Shown here in pieces: positions 41,533 to 50,305 of a DNA stretch of 64,000 bases; the first letter of the stretch is position 1, and each line of letters opens with the position of its first letter. Position numbers and translations under genes: made by a program. Under the pieces are notes generated by a model, which ran no database searches, was not told the DNA's origin, and saw only the letters and a list, made by a program, of their open reading frames with translations. Origin of the DNA: an uncultured Lachnospiraceae bacterium (GTDB lineage Bacteria; Bacillota; Clostridia; Lachnospirales; Lachnospiraceae); NCBI GenBank assembly GCA_905209075.1, contig CAJLRL010000007.1, positions 31,837-95,836 on the forward strand, read 5' to 3'.

Positions 41533-42894
41533 ATGTCACAAAATACAACAACTAATTTAGGAGAAGGCAGCATTCCGTCATTACTTGCGAAACTGGCTGT
41601 TCCGGCAGTGGTAGCACAGGTAGTAAACCTTATGTATAACATAGTGGACAGGATATATATAGGCCATATATCAGGAATTGGTGCAAGCGCACTTACGGGA
41701 GTCGGGCTTTTTACCCCTATACTGATGCTCATAAATGCATTTGCGATGCTTGCAGGTTCCGGAGGAGCGCCGAGAGCAGCGATATATATGGGAAAAAAGG
41801 ATAATAAAACAGCAGAAAAAATAGTGGGAAACTGTTTTTCATTTCTTGTTATATGTGCTGTAGTTATGACTGCGGTATTTTATATTGCAGCACCACAGCT
41901 TCTTGTTTTATTCGGTGCAAGCAGTGTTACGCTTACTTATGCGTTGGAATATGCAAGAATTTATATAATGGGAAGCATATTCATAGTGATAGTACTTGGA
42001 ATGAATCTATTTATTACGACACAGGGATTTGCAAAAATCAGCATGCTGACAACGGTGATAGGAGCGGTTATAAATATAATTCTGGATCCGTTTTTTATCT
42101 TTGTATTCGGTCTTGGAGTAAAAGGGGCTGCAATTGCAACGGTAATAAGCCAGGCTGTCGGAGCATTATGGATACTCAGATTTCTTACAGGTAAAAAAAC
42201 GATTTTAAGACTTAAAAAAGAAAATTTAAGACTTGAACGGAACATAATAGGACCATGCCTTGGACTGGGAATATCAACGTTTGTAATGCTCTCGACAGAA
42301 AGTATTTTATCTATGAGTTTTACATCAAGCCTGGCAAAATTCGGTGGGGATCTGGCGGTTGGAGCGATGACTATTATAACAAGCACAAGCCAGCTTATAC
42401 TTATGCCTTTACAGGGGATATGTCAGGGCGGTCAGCCGATTATAAGTTTTAATTACGGAGCTAAAAATAATGAAAGAGTAAAAAAAGCCTTTTTTATACA
42501 GCTTAAAGTATGTGTTATATTTACATGCATAAGCTGGCTTATCATGATGCTCGTTCCACAGATCTTTGCAGGAATGTTTACAGCAGATAAAGAACTTGTA
42601 AAGTATACTGCGTGGGCACTCCGCATATATATGGCAGGAATATTTGCCATGGGATTCCAGATATGCTGCCAGCAGAGTTTTATGGCACTCGGACAGGCTA
42701 AGGTCAGCCTGTTTCTGGCATGCCTTAGAAAACTGATACTTCTTATACCACTGATATTTATCCTGCCTGTGTTCATGCAGGATAAGGTTTTTGCGGTGTT
42801 TGTGGCGGAGCCTGTCAGTGATATTATAGCAGCGGCGGTCACAACGATAGTGTTTATGGCAAAATTTAACGGGATACTGGAGAAGAAGAGATAA
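41533..42894 (+). CDS. MATE-family multidrug/metabolite exporter
   Basis: A 453-residue polytopic membrane protein with 12 predicted helices in two homologous halves. LAKLAVPAVVAQVVNLMYN begins helix 1, MLAGSGGAPRAA follows, and the second half repeats the pattern (LMPLQGICQGGQPIISFNYG). It exports cationic compounds by Na+ or H+ antiport in this family; the substrate is unknown. I start at 41533 behind GGAGG. An upstream in-frame ATG would read through the palindromic element. The next start downstream is 12 bases away (small peptide candidate). Confidence 0.92.
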   Translation: MSQNTTTNLGEGSIPSLLAKLAVPAVVAQVVNLMYNIVDRIYIGHISGIGASALTGVGLFTPILMLINAFAMLAGSGGAPRAAIYMGKKDNKTAEKIVGNCFSFLVICAVVMTAVFYIAAPQLLVLFGASSVTLTYALEYARIYIMGSIFIVIVLGMNLFITTQGFAKISMLTTVIGAVINIILDPFFIFVFGLGVKGAAIATVISQAVGALWILRFLTGKKTILRLKKENLRLERNIIGPCLGLGISTFVMLSTESILSMSFTSSLAKFGGDLAVGAMTIITSTSQLILMPLQGICQGGQPIISFNYGAKNNERVKKAFFIQLKVCVIFTCISWLIMMLVPQIFAGMFTADKELVKYTAWALRIYMAGIFAMGFQICCQQSFMALGQAKVSLFLACLRKLILLIPLIFILPVFMQDKVFAVFVAEPVSDIIAAAVTTIVFMAKFNGILEKKR

Positions 42895-42906
42895 GAGTAA
42901 AAAATA

Positions 42907-42999
42907 ATGCAAAATATAATCAAATTAGCCGATTTAAAAGAATGTGATATAGAAAAAATAAGTGCAGCAGGCGGTTGTTATATATTGTATGGAAATTGA
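42907..42999 (+). CDS. Possible 30-residue Cys-containing peptide with a GG-type leader
   Basis: ATG at 42907 opens a 30-codon frame between the MATE and C_GCAxxG_C_C genes. The first part (IIKLADLKECDIEKIS) is amphipathic and resembles leader peptides ending in Gly-Gly; it is followed by AAGG and a seven-residue tail CYILYGN. The motif has two extra residues compared with the usual EL-x2-I-x-GG spacing. The ribosome site is weak (AAGAG/GAG, about nine bases upstream). No processing peptidase is adjacent; the neighbouring MATE exporter is the only transport gene. It may be a chance frame. Confidence 0.3.
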   Translation: MQNIIKLADLKECDIEKISAAGGCYILYGN

Positions 43000-43051
43000 T
43001 AGCTGAAACATTAAAAAATGATTGATAGACGAAAGAAGAGAGGAATACAAC

Positions 43052-43435
43052 ATGGAAACAAAAGTTAATGAAGCTGCTGAAAGAAAAATGTGTGGTTACA
43101 ACTGTGCGCAGGCTGTTGCATGTACTTACTGCAATCTTGCCGGTCTTGATGAGGAGACTACAAAAGAACTGACACAGGGGTTTGCCGTAGGTATGGGTGG
43201 AAGCATGGAAGCTACATGTGGAGCGATAATCGGAGCTATAAATATACTTGGCGTGATCAACAAAAATCCACAGAAGACAATGCAAAGTTCAAAGAAGATA
43301 ATAAACGCATTCAAAGAGCAGAATGGTACGGTGATCTGTAAAGAGTTAAAGGGGATTACAGACGGAGTAGTAAAAAGAGAATGCATAGATTGCGTAAGAG
43401 ATGCGGCTGCGCTGCTTGAAGAGGAGTTGAAATAG
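43052..43435 (+). CDS. C_GCAxxG_C_C family protein
   Basis: A 127-residue small redox-type protein. The family Cys pattern is visible: GYNCAQAVAC near the N terminus, then GGSMEATCGAIIGAI, then GTVICKELKG and RECIDCVRDAA. Members are thought to bind a metal or iron-sulphur centre, and are often seen near redox or transport genes; no function is proven. Start at 43052 behind AGAGGA; a longer frame from 43022 has no ribosome site. Confidence 0.85.
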   Translation: METKVNEAAERKMCGYNCAQAVACTYCNLAGLDEETTKELTQGFAVGMGGSMEATCGAIIGAINILGVINKNPQKTMQSSKKIINAFKEQNGTVICKELKGITDGVVKRECIDCVRDAAALLEEELK

Positions 43436-43481
43436 AGAAACTATCAAACAAAAGAATTAGGCAAAATAGAATGGTGGTGTT

Positions 43482-44138
43482 TTGAAAACGAATTCATGGG
43501 TAAAAACAATATTGGCGGCTGCCTTGATTATAATACTAACTATAATAATAGTGATATTTGCTTTCTTTTACAGGATTTCTTCACAGAATAGAAAACACGA
43601 ACAATTAGAAACAGAAATAAAGCAGCAGATGAAGGATGCTGTAAATGATTATGCCAATGATTATGGCAATGTAGTCCCTATATTAGAAAGCTATCCGGAT
43701 GGTAACGGAAAATGTGGATTCAGATTAAGCGAGAGTGGCTCAGACAAAACCGAAAAATCATATGAGCTTGAGGCGACAAAGGATGCAGGAAAAAGCTGGT
43801 CGGTGGTTAATGATGATCCATTTGCCGGGAAAACAGGTATTGCAGAGGGGATAATTTTCTTTACAACCCAATACGGATATATAGGACTTACCGATGAGAC
43901 TGGTGAAAAGTCAGAAATATATGTGACATATGATGGAGGAGAAAGCTTTATTAAGATTGAGATTTCTGTGGATATGGTTCCGCAATTAAAATATGATGCA
44001 GCAGACTATGATTATTATAGTATGCCAACAGAATCAGACGGAAAAACCAGTATCAATGTGACAACTATGCGATCAGACAGCGGGGAACTGGTATTTGTAT
44101 CAGAGGATGATGGAAAAACGTGGTCACCGGCGGAATAA
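43482..44138 (+). CDS. Membrane-anchored protein with BNR/Asp-box repeats
   Basis: A 218-residue protein. An N-terminal helix (TILAAALIIILTIIIVIFAF) anchors it with the rest outside. Three Asp-box motifs of the type (S/T)-x-D-x-G-x-x-W/F are seen: TKDAGKSW (about 98), TYDGGESF and SEDDGKTW at the end. These occur in beta-propellers such as sialidases and photosystem assembly factors, but there are too few for a full propeller and no enzyme residues are recognisable. The start is a TTG behind GGTGG; no in-frame ATG fits the anchor. Function unknown. Confidence 0.6.
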   Translation: MKTNSWVKTILAAALIIILTIIIVIFAFFYRISSQNRKHEQLETEIKQQMKDAVNDYANDYGNVVPILESYPDGNGKCGFRLSESGSDKTEKSYELEATKDAGKSWSVVNDDPFAGKTGIAEGIIFFTTQYGYIGLTDETGEKSEIYVTYDGGESFIKIEISVDMVPQLKYDAADYDYYSMPTESDGKTSINVTTMRSDSGELVFVSEDDGKTWSPAE

Positions 44139-44173
44139 ATGTATTGCAAAAATTTCCAACATGCATCATGTTA

Positions 44174-44812
44174 TCATTTAACGTTAAAGATCTGCATCGC
44201 ACCGTATGTATGTGGCAGAGATTTAGATGGTATTTTTCTGGAAGGGCATGAAAGGTTCCTGCATGTCGCACATGTATTACATAATTGCCGGATGCTGGTG
44301 TGTGGTTTTTTATCAAGCAGCAGTATGAGTGCAGCGGTCTTAAGAGGACGGATCATATGACCTTCGGTAAGATGGATGTCATCCGGCACAAGGTGATCAA
44401 AAATCTGCGGAAGCAGATCAAGTGAATAGGTATCACCTAAAAATGATAATTCGTTGAGGAATAATCCACTTTGCTTTTCAACCAGATCTGCAAATTCTTC
44501 ATAAGCCTTTGACAAAATCATAAGGCTTAGACAGTCGACAATGTAAGCTTCTTTGACCTGTTCATGGCTAAGATAAAGCTCAGACATTTCATCAACACCA
44601 TTTCCTAAAGTTACAAATCCGTATGCATAGTGGGCAGCAGAAACTGAATCCAGATCCTGCTCCAAAGAGTAATAAGCATAGGAATTTACCAGCGGAAAAA
44701 GTGCCAGATAAATTGCCTGGACATGTGGAAGGTCAGTTGTGGAAAAATGAAAGCGGCTGCAAAATTCGTTCCAGTCATCAGATGACAATTCGGGTGTAAG
44801 TTTATATTTCAT
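44174..44812 (-). CDS. Possible methionine synthase activation-domain-like protein
   Basis: A 212-residue soluble protein on the minus strand. The middle (FVTLGNGVDEMSELYLSHEQVKEAYIVD) and the Cys-rich end (LCNTCATCRNLSCPSR) resemble the small clostridial proteins annotated as vitamin B12-dependent methionine synthase activation domain. Those proteins are thought to reactivate cobalamin in split MetH systems. Similarity is judged by eye only. Start at 44812 (MKYKL) behind AAAGGA; the earlier ATG at 44845 lacks a ribosome site. It converges on the BNR gene with a 35-base gap and no clear terminator. Confidence 0.45.
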   Translation of the reverse strand: MKYKLTPELSSDDWNEFCSRFHFSTTDLPHVQAIYLALFPLVNSYAYYSLEQDLDSVSAAHYAYGFVTLGNGVDEMSELYLSHEQVKEAYIVDCLSLMILSKAYEEFADLVEKQSGLFLNELSFLGDTYSLDLLPQIFDHLVPDDIHLTEGHMIRPLKTAALILLLDKKPHTSIRQLCNTCATCRNLSCPSRKIPSKSLPHTYGAMQIFNVK

Positions 44813-44938
44813 AAATAAATCCTTTTTATTATTACGTTTGATCAATGTATTTAAAAATCAACCAGCAACAATCTGTATGTTGGAAGTTTTAGTAATGTAA
44901 CTATCATCTCATTTTTCACAGGTTAAATCAATAAGCAG

Positions 44939-44967
44939 TTTACGGCATCGCTTTTACATTGTATTAT
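44939..44967 (+). promoter_or_regulatory. Promoter of the SseB-like gene
   Basis: TTTACG (44939-44944), 17 bases, TATTAT (44962-44967), 40 bases before the start codon. Confidence 0.65.
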
Positions 44968-45007
44968 AGTAGATAATGTCTGAAACGGACGAAAATTGGA
45001 GAATAGC

Positions 45008-45442
45008 ATGTGTAATAAAAATATTAATGATAACAGCAAAAAAGATAAGGGACTGATCGGAAATGAAAAGATTGAAGAGGCGATCTTTGACTTGCAAAAG
45101 AATCCGAATGAAGAAGAACTGGCACATACCCTTACAGTGATAAGGCATAGAATGAAAGAGGGCGGTCAGTTTATAGTGGATGTTGAACCACAGCCGGCAT
45201 CAGCACAGATGAGTCTTAAAACGATCACAACGCCGGATGGAGCGTTATGGTGGATGGCATTTACAAGTTTTGAGGAAGAACTGAAAGGTGCTGATAATGT
45301 AAAATCAACATTTCTGGCTGATATAGAAAAAATTTTTGAGGCGGCACTATCGGTACCACAGATCAAGGGCATTATAATAAATCCGTGGAACAGGACAATC
45401 ATGCTTGATAAAAAACTGATAAAAATCATAAAGCCAAGATAA
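45008..45442 (+). CDS. SseB-family protein
   Basis: A 144-residue soluble protein with the SseB N-terminal-type domain: the segment GALWWMAFTSFEEELKGA and the C-terminal IKGIIINPWNRTIMLDKK are diagnostic. Family members have no agreed function in Firmicutes. Start is the ATG at 45008 with TTGGAGA upstream; a TTG at 44996 overlaps that ribosome site and is rejected. It converges on the next small minus-strand gene with a 5-base gap. Confidence 0.75.
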   Translation: MCNKNINDNSKKDKGLIGNEKIEEAIFDLQKNPNEEELAHTLTVIRHRMKEGGQFIVDVEPQPASAQMSLKTITTPDGALWWMAFTSFEEELKGADNVKSTFLADIEKIFEAALSVPQIKGIIINPWNRTIMLDKKLIKIIKPR

Positions 45443-45447
45443 GCGGA

Positions 45448-45669
45448 TTATTTATCATTCTTTTTATCGTCATCAGAACCTTTTATGAGCTTATATACGA
45501 AAGAATAAGCCCAGATCAGAACAGGTATTATAACAGTGGCAACCATGGCTGCTTTCCAGTATCTCATATCACTTGTATGATCTAAAATCGTGACGATAAA
45601 AGCTGCAACATACATTAAAAGTAAGAGTATTGCTCCTACAAGAGCAAGGATTCGTTTTGTTTTTTTCAT
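45448..45669 (-). CDS. Small two-helix membrane protein
   Basis: A 73-residue hydrophobic protein, with two likely membrane helices (ILALVGAILLLLMYVAAFIV and AAMVATVIIPVLIWAYSFVY) and a charged tail SDDDKKNDK. AGGAG lies upstream of the start. Similar short unknown proteins are common in Lachnospiraceae. No function assigned. Confidence 0.7.
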   Translation of the reverse strand: MKKTKRILALVGAILLLLMYVAAFIVTILDHTSDMRYWKAAMVATVIIPVLIWAYSFVYKLIKGSDDDKKNDK

Positions 45670-45758
45670 ATTGATCTCCTAAGAAGTATTTAAATGTTGC
45701 TGGTCACCCTGTTAGGTATGAACAGTAAGATTTAAATAAATAATATAGAAAAACAAAA

Positions 45759-45787
45759 TTGACGTCAAGCCTGTATTTTGGTATAAT
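45759..45787 (+). promoter_or_regulatory. Promoter of the SEC-C protein gene
   Basis: TTGACG (45759-45764), 17 bases, TATAAT (45782-45787) preceded by TGG (extended -10). It is the strongest promoter match in the window. Confidence 0.88.
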
Positions 45788-45848
45788 GCAGACATATGTG
45801 GAAAAAGAAATAAACATATATTTATAAAAGATAAAGGTGGTAGTAAAA

Positions 45849-46355
45849 ATGGCTTTATTACAAGAGTGGCACAAGATTGCTTACAATGAAAAAGCTGATC
45901 AGGGAGAATTACAGCGATTCTGGCAGAAATATTTCCTTTTAGAGAAAGGAGTATATGAGCAGCTTCTTTCGAACCCGGATGAGGTAGTTGAAGGAACAGT
46001 CAAAGAACTCGCTGAAAAATATAATTTATCGATCATGGAGATGACAGGATTCTTAGATGGTATCAACGACAGCCTTGTAACTCCAAACCCGATTGATGAA
46101 ATGGAAGAGGATACAAAGGTAAGTCTTGCTTTTGATAAAGAAAAACTCTACAAAAACATGGTAGATGCAAAGGCAGACTGGCTTTATAACCTTCCTATGT
46201 GGGATGACATTTTTGATCAGGATACAAAGCATGCTCTTTATCTTGAGCAGAAGAAGTCCGGAACAGTAGTAGTCGGAAAGAAAATTGGACGTAATGATCC
46301 ATGCCCATGTGGTTCAGGAAAGAAATATAAAAAATGTTGCGGAAAAAATGCATAA
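45849..46355 (+). CDS. SEC-C zinc-motif protein
   Basis: A 168-residue soluble protein with a C-terminal SEC-C metal motif ([20 protein letters not shown]), the same zinc knuckle as at the tail of SecA. The N-terminal part is helical ([19 protein letters not shown]) and has no named domain that I recognise; the middle holds [19 protein letters not shown]. It may bind RNA or ribosomes through the knuckle. Start ATG at 45849 after AAAGGTGG; the GTG at 45837 is part of that site. It has its own strong promoter. Confidence 0.8.
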   Translation: MALLQEWHKIAYNEKADQGELQRFWQKYFLLEKGVYEQLLSNPDEVVEGTVKELAEKYNLSIMEMTGFLDGINDSLVTPNPIDEMEEDTKVSLAFDKEKLYKNMVDAKADWLYNLPMWDDIFDQDTKHALYLEQKKSGTVVVGKKIGRNDPCPCGSGKKYKKCCGKNA

Positions 46356-46360
46356 AGTAC

Positions 46361-46389
46361 TTTACATATTAGAAAAATAAGTATATTAT
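46361..46389 (+). promoter_or_regulatory. Promoter of the thrS T-box leader
   Basis: TTTACA (46361-46366), 17 bases, TATTAT (46384-46389), a few bases after the SEC-C gene stop; the transcript would begin near 46396. Confidence 0.7.
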
Positions 46390-46395
46390 CAATTT

Positions 46396-46732
46396 TTGTA
46401 AGGAACATTAAATAAATACCTTAAATGATAAGGATAACACGTAGAAGAGAACAGTAAGTATATCCGAGACGGCAGAGAGGGAAACCTTGTAGGATGACAA
46501 TTATAGGATCATCTGATGAGTGGTGTGAGTTTCCCGGTGGAGAATATACCGAACACCGGCTCTGAGTGGCTTTAATACAGCCCGTTGACCACGTTATAGT
46601 CGAATGAGTTTCTGAACTATATTTGAAGTTTATTTGAAGTATATTTTCAGAAAGAATGTGGGTGGAACCATGGTAATTATGATTATCGTCCCCGATATCG
46701 CATATTTCATGTGATATCGGGGATTTTTTATT
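46396..46732 (+). promoter_or_regulatory. T-box leader controlling thrS (Thr specifier ACC)
   Basis: Senses uncharged tRNA-Thr and lets transcription proceed into thrS. The T-box core AATGTGGGTGGAACCATGG is at 46655-46673. Upstream is a stem I region with GAGGGAAACC (46486-46495) and AGTTTCCC (46528-46535). The specifier loop near 46541-46557 contains ACC followed by G (46548-46550; a second ACC at 46555-46557), fitting threonine. Downstream is the terminator CCCCGATATC / GATATCGGGG (46690-46722) then TTTTTTATT; the T-box pairs with the tRNA acceptor end to form the competing antiterminator. Confidence 0.95.
46690..46731 (+). terminator. Regulated terminator of the T-box leader
   Basis: Perfect 10-bp stem CCCCGATATC / GATATCGGGG, 13-base loop, then ATTTTTTATT. 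It ends 25 bases before the thrS start. Confidence 0.93.
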
Positions 46733-46755
46733 ACACCAAAAAGGAGATAACAAAT

Positions 46756-48729
46756 ATGAAGATAACATTGAAAGATGGCTCATCAAAAGAGTACAGCGAA
46801 GCAAAAAGTGTATATGACATTGCAAAAGACATCAGCGAAGGCCTTGCAAGAGTAGCTTGCGCCGGAGAGGTAGATGGCAAAGTAGTAGACCTTAGAACAG
46901 TCCTTGACAAAGACTGCACAGTTAATATAATCACAGCAAATGACGAGGCAGCACTTCCTGTCATCAGACATACAGCATCACACGTATTAGCACAGGCAGT
47001 TAAGAACCTTTACCCGGATGCAAAGATAACGATCGGACCTGCAATCGATGATGGATTCTACTATGATTTCGATTCACAGCCATTCTCAAGAGAAGATCTT
47101 GATGCGATCGAGGCAGAGATGAAGAAGATCATCAAAGCCGGACATGAGATCACAAGATTTACACTTCCAAGAGAAGAAGCTATTAAATTTATGCAGGAGA
47201 AAGGTGAACCATACAAGGTAGAACTTATAGAGGATCTTCCGGAAGGTGAGGAAATCTCATTCTATGATCAGGGAGGATTCGTAGATCTTTGTGCAGGACC
47301 ACATCTTATGAGCACAAAAGGAGTAAAAGCATTCAAGCTTACATCCTCATCAATGGCATACTGGAGAGGCGATTCGAACAAAGCAAGACTTCATCGTATT
47401 TACGGAACTGCTTACAATAAAAAAGAAGAGTTAAAAGCACATCTTGAGAGAATGGAAGAAGCAAAAAAACGCGATCACAATAAACTGGGCCGTGAAATGG
47501 GACTTTTTACAACAGTTGATGTTATCGGACAGGGACTTCCGCTTATGATGCCAAAGGGTACAAAGATGATCATGAAGCTTCAGAGATGGATAGAGGATCT
47601 TGAGGATAACGAGTGGGGATATGTACGTACAAAAACACCACTTATGGCAAAATCAGATCTTTACAAGATTTCAGGACACTGGGATCATTATCTTGACGGA
47701 ATGTTTGTACTTGGAGATCCACAGAAGGATGGAGAGGAAGAGGTAATGGCACTTCGTCCTATGACTTGTCCATTCCAGTATTATGTATACAAAGCACAAC
47801 AGCACTCATACAGAGATCTTCCATACAGAATGGGTGAGACATCTACACTTTTCCGTAATGAAGATTCAGGAGAAATGCACGGACTCACACGAGTAAGACA
47901 GTTTACTATATCAGAGGGACACAATGTTATCCGTCCTGACCAGTGTGAGGAAGAACTTAAGGCATGCTTCAGCTTAAACAGATACATCCTTAAAATACTT
48001 GGACTTGAAAATGACGTTACATATCGTCTTTCTAAATGGGATCCAAAGAATACAGATAAGTACCTCGGTGATGATGAGTACTGGAACTCAACACAGGCAG
48101 TTCTCCGTAACATTCTTGTAGAAGAGGGAGTTCCGTTTGTTGAGGCAGATGGAGAAGCTGCATTCTACGGACCAAAGATTGATATCCAGGCAAAGAACGT
48201 ATATGGCAAAGAAGACACAATGGTAACTATCCAGCTGGACTGTGCTATCGCAGAAAATTTTGATATGTACTATATCGATCAGAATGGTGACAAGATCCGT
48301 CCATACATCATCCACAGAACATCACTTGGATGTTATGAGCGTACACTTGCATGGCTTATTGAAAAATATGCAGGAAAATTCCCTACATGGCTTTGCCCGG
48401 AGCAGGTAAGAGTACTTCCTATTTCAGAAAAATATGCTGATTATGCACAGAAAGTTGCTGACGAACTTAAACATAATGGTGTAGATGTCACTGTTGACAA
48501 CAGAGCAGAAAAGATTGGATACAAGATCAGAGAGGCACGTATGGATAAACTTCCTTATATGCTTGTAGTAGGAGCACAGGAAGAGGCAGATGGAAACGTT
48601 TCGGTAAGAAGTCGTTTCGAAGGAAACGAGGGAGTAAAACCTCTTGGTGAATTTGTAGATCAGATCTGCAAGGAGATCCGCACAAAAGAAATCCGTGTTG
48701 AATTACCGGAAGAGGAAAAGCATAAATAA
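46756..48729 (+). CDS. thrS: Threonyl-tRNA synthetase
   Basis: A 657-residue class II synthetase. Order: N-terminal TGS-like domain (MKITLKDGSSKEY), editing domain with HTASHVLAQAV and CAGPHL, and the catalytic core. Zinc ligands are in MTCP (Cys338), GEMHGLTR (His375) and IIHRTSLGCYERTLAW (His520). The C-terminal anticodon-binding domain follows (WLCPEQVRVLPISEKYADYA). The start at 46756 lies behind AAAGGAG; a longer frame from 46711 would run back into the terminator hairpin. Expression is set by the T-box leader. Confidence 0.97.
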   Translation: MKITLKDGSSKEYSEAKSVYDIAKDISEGLARVACAGEVDGKVVDLRTVLDKDCTVNIITANDEAALPVIRHTASHVLAQAVKNLYPDAKITIGPAIDDGFYYDFDSQPFSREDLDAIEAEMKKIIKAGHEITRFTLPREEAIKFMQEKGEPYKVELIEDLPEGEEISFYDQGGFVDLCAGPHLMSTKGVKAFKLTSSSMAYWRGDSNKARLHRIYGTAYNKKEELKAHLERMEEAKKRDHNKLGREMGLFTTVDVIGQGLPLMMPKGTKMIMKLQRWIEDLEDNEWGYVRTKTPLMAKSDLYKISGHWDHYLDGMFVLGDPQKDGEEEVMALRPMTCPFQYYVYKAQQHSYRDLPYRMGETSTLFRNEDSGEMHGLTRVRQFTISEGHNVIRPDQCEEELKACFSLNRYILKILGLENDVTYRLSKWDPKNTDKYLGDDEYWNSTQAVLRNILVEEGVPFVEADGEAAFYGPKIDIQAKNVYGKEDTMVTIQLDCAIAENFDMYYIDQNGDKIRPYIIHRTSLGCYERTLAWLIEKYAGKFPTWLCPEQVRVLPISEKYADYAQKVADELKHNGVDVTVDNRAEKIGYKIREARMDKLPYMLVVGAQEEADGNVSVRSRFEGNEGVKPLGEFVDQICKEIRTKEIRVELPEEEKHK

Positions 48730-48780
48730 AAAGTTTTGGTGCATACTAACTTTTGCAATTACGAAAAGGAGGTATGTAAT

Positions 48781-49092
48781 ATGACAAAACTTGATTGTAG
48801 TGTAAATGGGTGCGCATACAATGATGATAATTGCTGCAAACTCAGAGAAATCGATGTAAAAGGACACGAAGCAAAAAAATCTTCGGAGACAATGTGTGCA
48901 AGCTTTGAAAATAAGGGCTGCGGATGTGCAAAAAACAGTATAGACTGTGTATGCAAGGAGACAGAGGTTCATTGTGACGCTGTTTCATGCAGATTTAACC
49001 AGCACTTTAAATGTGCTGCAGAGCATATAGGAATTGCAGACAATTGTGAATCTAAAAAACATGGAACAGAGTGTGCAAGCTTTGCATGTTAG
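48781..49092 (+). CDS. DUF1540 protein, two Cys-rich repeats
   Basis: A 103-residue Cys-rich protein with two DUF1540 units: LDCSVNGCAYNDDNCCKL with CASFENKGC, then VHCDAVSCRFNQHFKCAA with CASFAC. The cysteine spacing suggests metal binding in each unit. DUF1540 proteins are widespread in sporulating clostridia, and no role is settled. The start at 48781 is preceded by AGGAGG; an upstream in-frame GTG has no site. Followed by a lone hairpin. Confidence 0.88.
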   Translation: MTKLDCSVNGCAYNDDNCCKLREIDVKGHEAKKSSETMCASFENKGCGCAKNSIDCVCKETEVHCDAVSCRFNQHFKCAAEHIGIADNCESKKHGTECASFAC

Positions 49093-49120
49093 AAGAGCGC
49101 TAGTGTAACTGGCTGGAATG

Positions 49121-49158
49121 ATGCGCCCCGGCAATATGATTTATTTTAAGGGGCGCAT
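49121..49158. other. Lone GC-rich hairpin upstream of lgt
   Basis: ATGCGCCCC (49121-49129) / GGGGCGCAT (49150-49158), a perfect 9-bp stem with a 20-base loop, no T-run at either side. It may end the DUF1540 transcript poorly or form the lgt leader structure. Confidence 0.5.
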
Positions 49159-49191
49159 ACAGTTCCTTTATCAGTAATAAAAGGGAGAAAT

Positions 49192-50076
49192 ATGGATTAC
49201 AATATTAATTTTCCTCATCTTCACATATATTTAAATCATGTGATAAAGACGATATCAATAGGAAGCTTTGATATTGCAATGTACGGAATTATCATTGCAT
49301 GTGGAATGCTTGCAGGACTTGGAGTAGCATGCTGCATGGCAAAAAAAACAGGGCAGGATCCTGATACATATTATGATCTGGCATTAGTTGCAATAATATG
49401 TTCACTGATAGGTGCGAGAATTTATTATGTCGTGTTCAGATGGGATCTGTACAAGGACAATCTCATAGATATATTTAAAATACGGCAGGGAGGACTTGCT
49501 ATATACGGCGGTGTTATAGCGGCAATAATTACCACATTTCTTTTTGCTAAAAAGAAAAAGCTTAAGTTTTCGCTTCTATGCGATACAGCAGGACTTGGAC
49601 TTATAATAGGACAGGTAATAGGACGCTGGGGAAACTTCTTTAACAGAGAGGCCTTCGGAGGTTATACAGACAGCTTTTTTGCTATGCAGCTTCCTGTATC
49701 AGCAGTAAGAACATCAGATATGACAGATGAACTTCTTGCCCACACAAAAATAATAGATGGGATAGAATACATTTCTGTACATCCGACATTTTTGTATGAA
49801 TCACTGTGGAATCTGGTTCTGCTTATTATACTTATAGCATACACTAAGCATAAGAAATTTGATGGAGAAATCTTCCTGTTATATCTTTTGGGGTATGGAG
49901 TGGGAAGATTCTGGATAGAAAGTTTAAGGACAGACCAGCTTTTGATCCCGGGGATCGGATATCCTGTATCAATGGCGCTTGCAGCGGTACTCGTTGTTGT
50001 CTCTGCTGTATGGATCATTCTGATGAGGATAAAACTAAAAAAAGTGGGAAGTTCCACCACTTTCCAGCAAAAATAG
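49192..50076 (+). CDS. lgt: Prolipoprotein diacylglyceryl transferase
   Basis: A 294-residue integral membrane enzyme that moves diacylglycerol from phosphatidylglycerol to the lipobox Cys of prolipoproteins (such as the BMP protein at 24189). The signature VIGRWGNFFNREAFGG and the preceding GGLAIYGGVIAA are conserved, with about seven helices. VHPTFLYESLWNL near 200 is also typical. Start at 49192 behind GGGAG. A terminator follows. Confidence 0.95.
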   Translation: MDYNINFPHLHIYLNHVIKTISIGSFDIAMYGIIIACGMLAGLGVACCMAKKTGQDPDTYYDLALVAIICSLIGARIYYVVFRWDLYKDNLIDIFKIRQGGLAIYGGVIAAIITTFLFAKKKKLKFSLLCDTAGLGLIIGQVIGRWGNFFNREAFGGYTDSFFAMQLPVSAVRTSDMTDELLAHTKIIDGIEYISVHPTFLYESLWNLVLLIILIAYTKHKKFDGEIFLLYLLGYGVGRFWIESLRTDQLLIPGIGYPVSMALAAVLVVVSAVWIILMRIKLKKVGSSTTFQQK

Positions 50077-50087
50077 AATAGAAAACG

Positions 50088-50132
50088 TAAAAAAGATGCA
50101 AAGTACTGGTATTTACTTTGCGTCTTTTTTTT
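50088..50132 (+). terminator. Intrinsic terminator after lgt
   Basis: AAAAAGATGCAAAGTA pairs with TTACTTTGCGTCTTTTTTTT around a loop; long A/T tail. Confidence 0.92.
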
Positions 50133-50188
50133 ATGCAATTTCTGGTAAAGCCTTGATTTTATGCCTGTGTAGGTGTAATATGTTACTA

Positions 50189-50239
50189 AAAGTGGCGGAA
50201 AGTGGAGCTGATTGGCACATATGTGGTGCAAAGTGGTAG
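50189..50239. promoter_or_regulatory. MraZ operator: five GTGG-type boxes at 10-bp pitch
   Basis: Direct repeats AAGTGG-N4: GTGG at 50192, 50202, TTGG at 50212, GTGG at 50223 and 50233. Three are preceded by AA. Known MraZ proteins bind tandem GTG-containing boxes spaced about one helical turn in the mraZ promoter. Five boxes on one face fit an MraZ ring and autorepression of the division cluster. They lie 67-117 bases upstream of mraZ. Confidence 0.8.
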
Positions 50240-50305
50240 AAAAGCTGATAAGAGACATACAGCCTGCCGTCTTAAGCTTTAAAAGTAAAAGGGAGGTGAG
50301 ATGTC

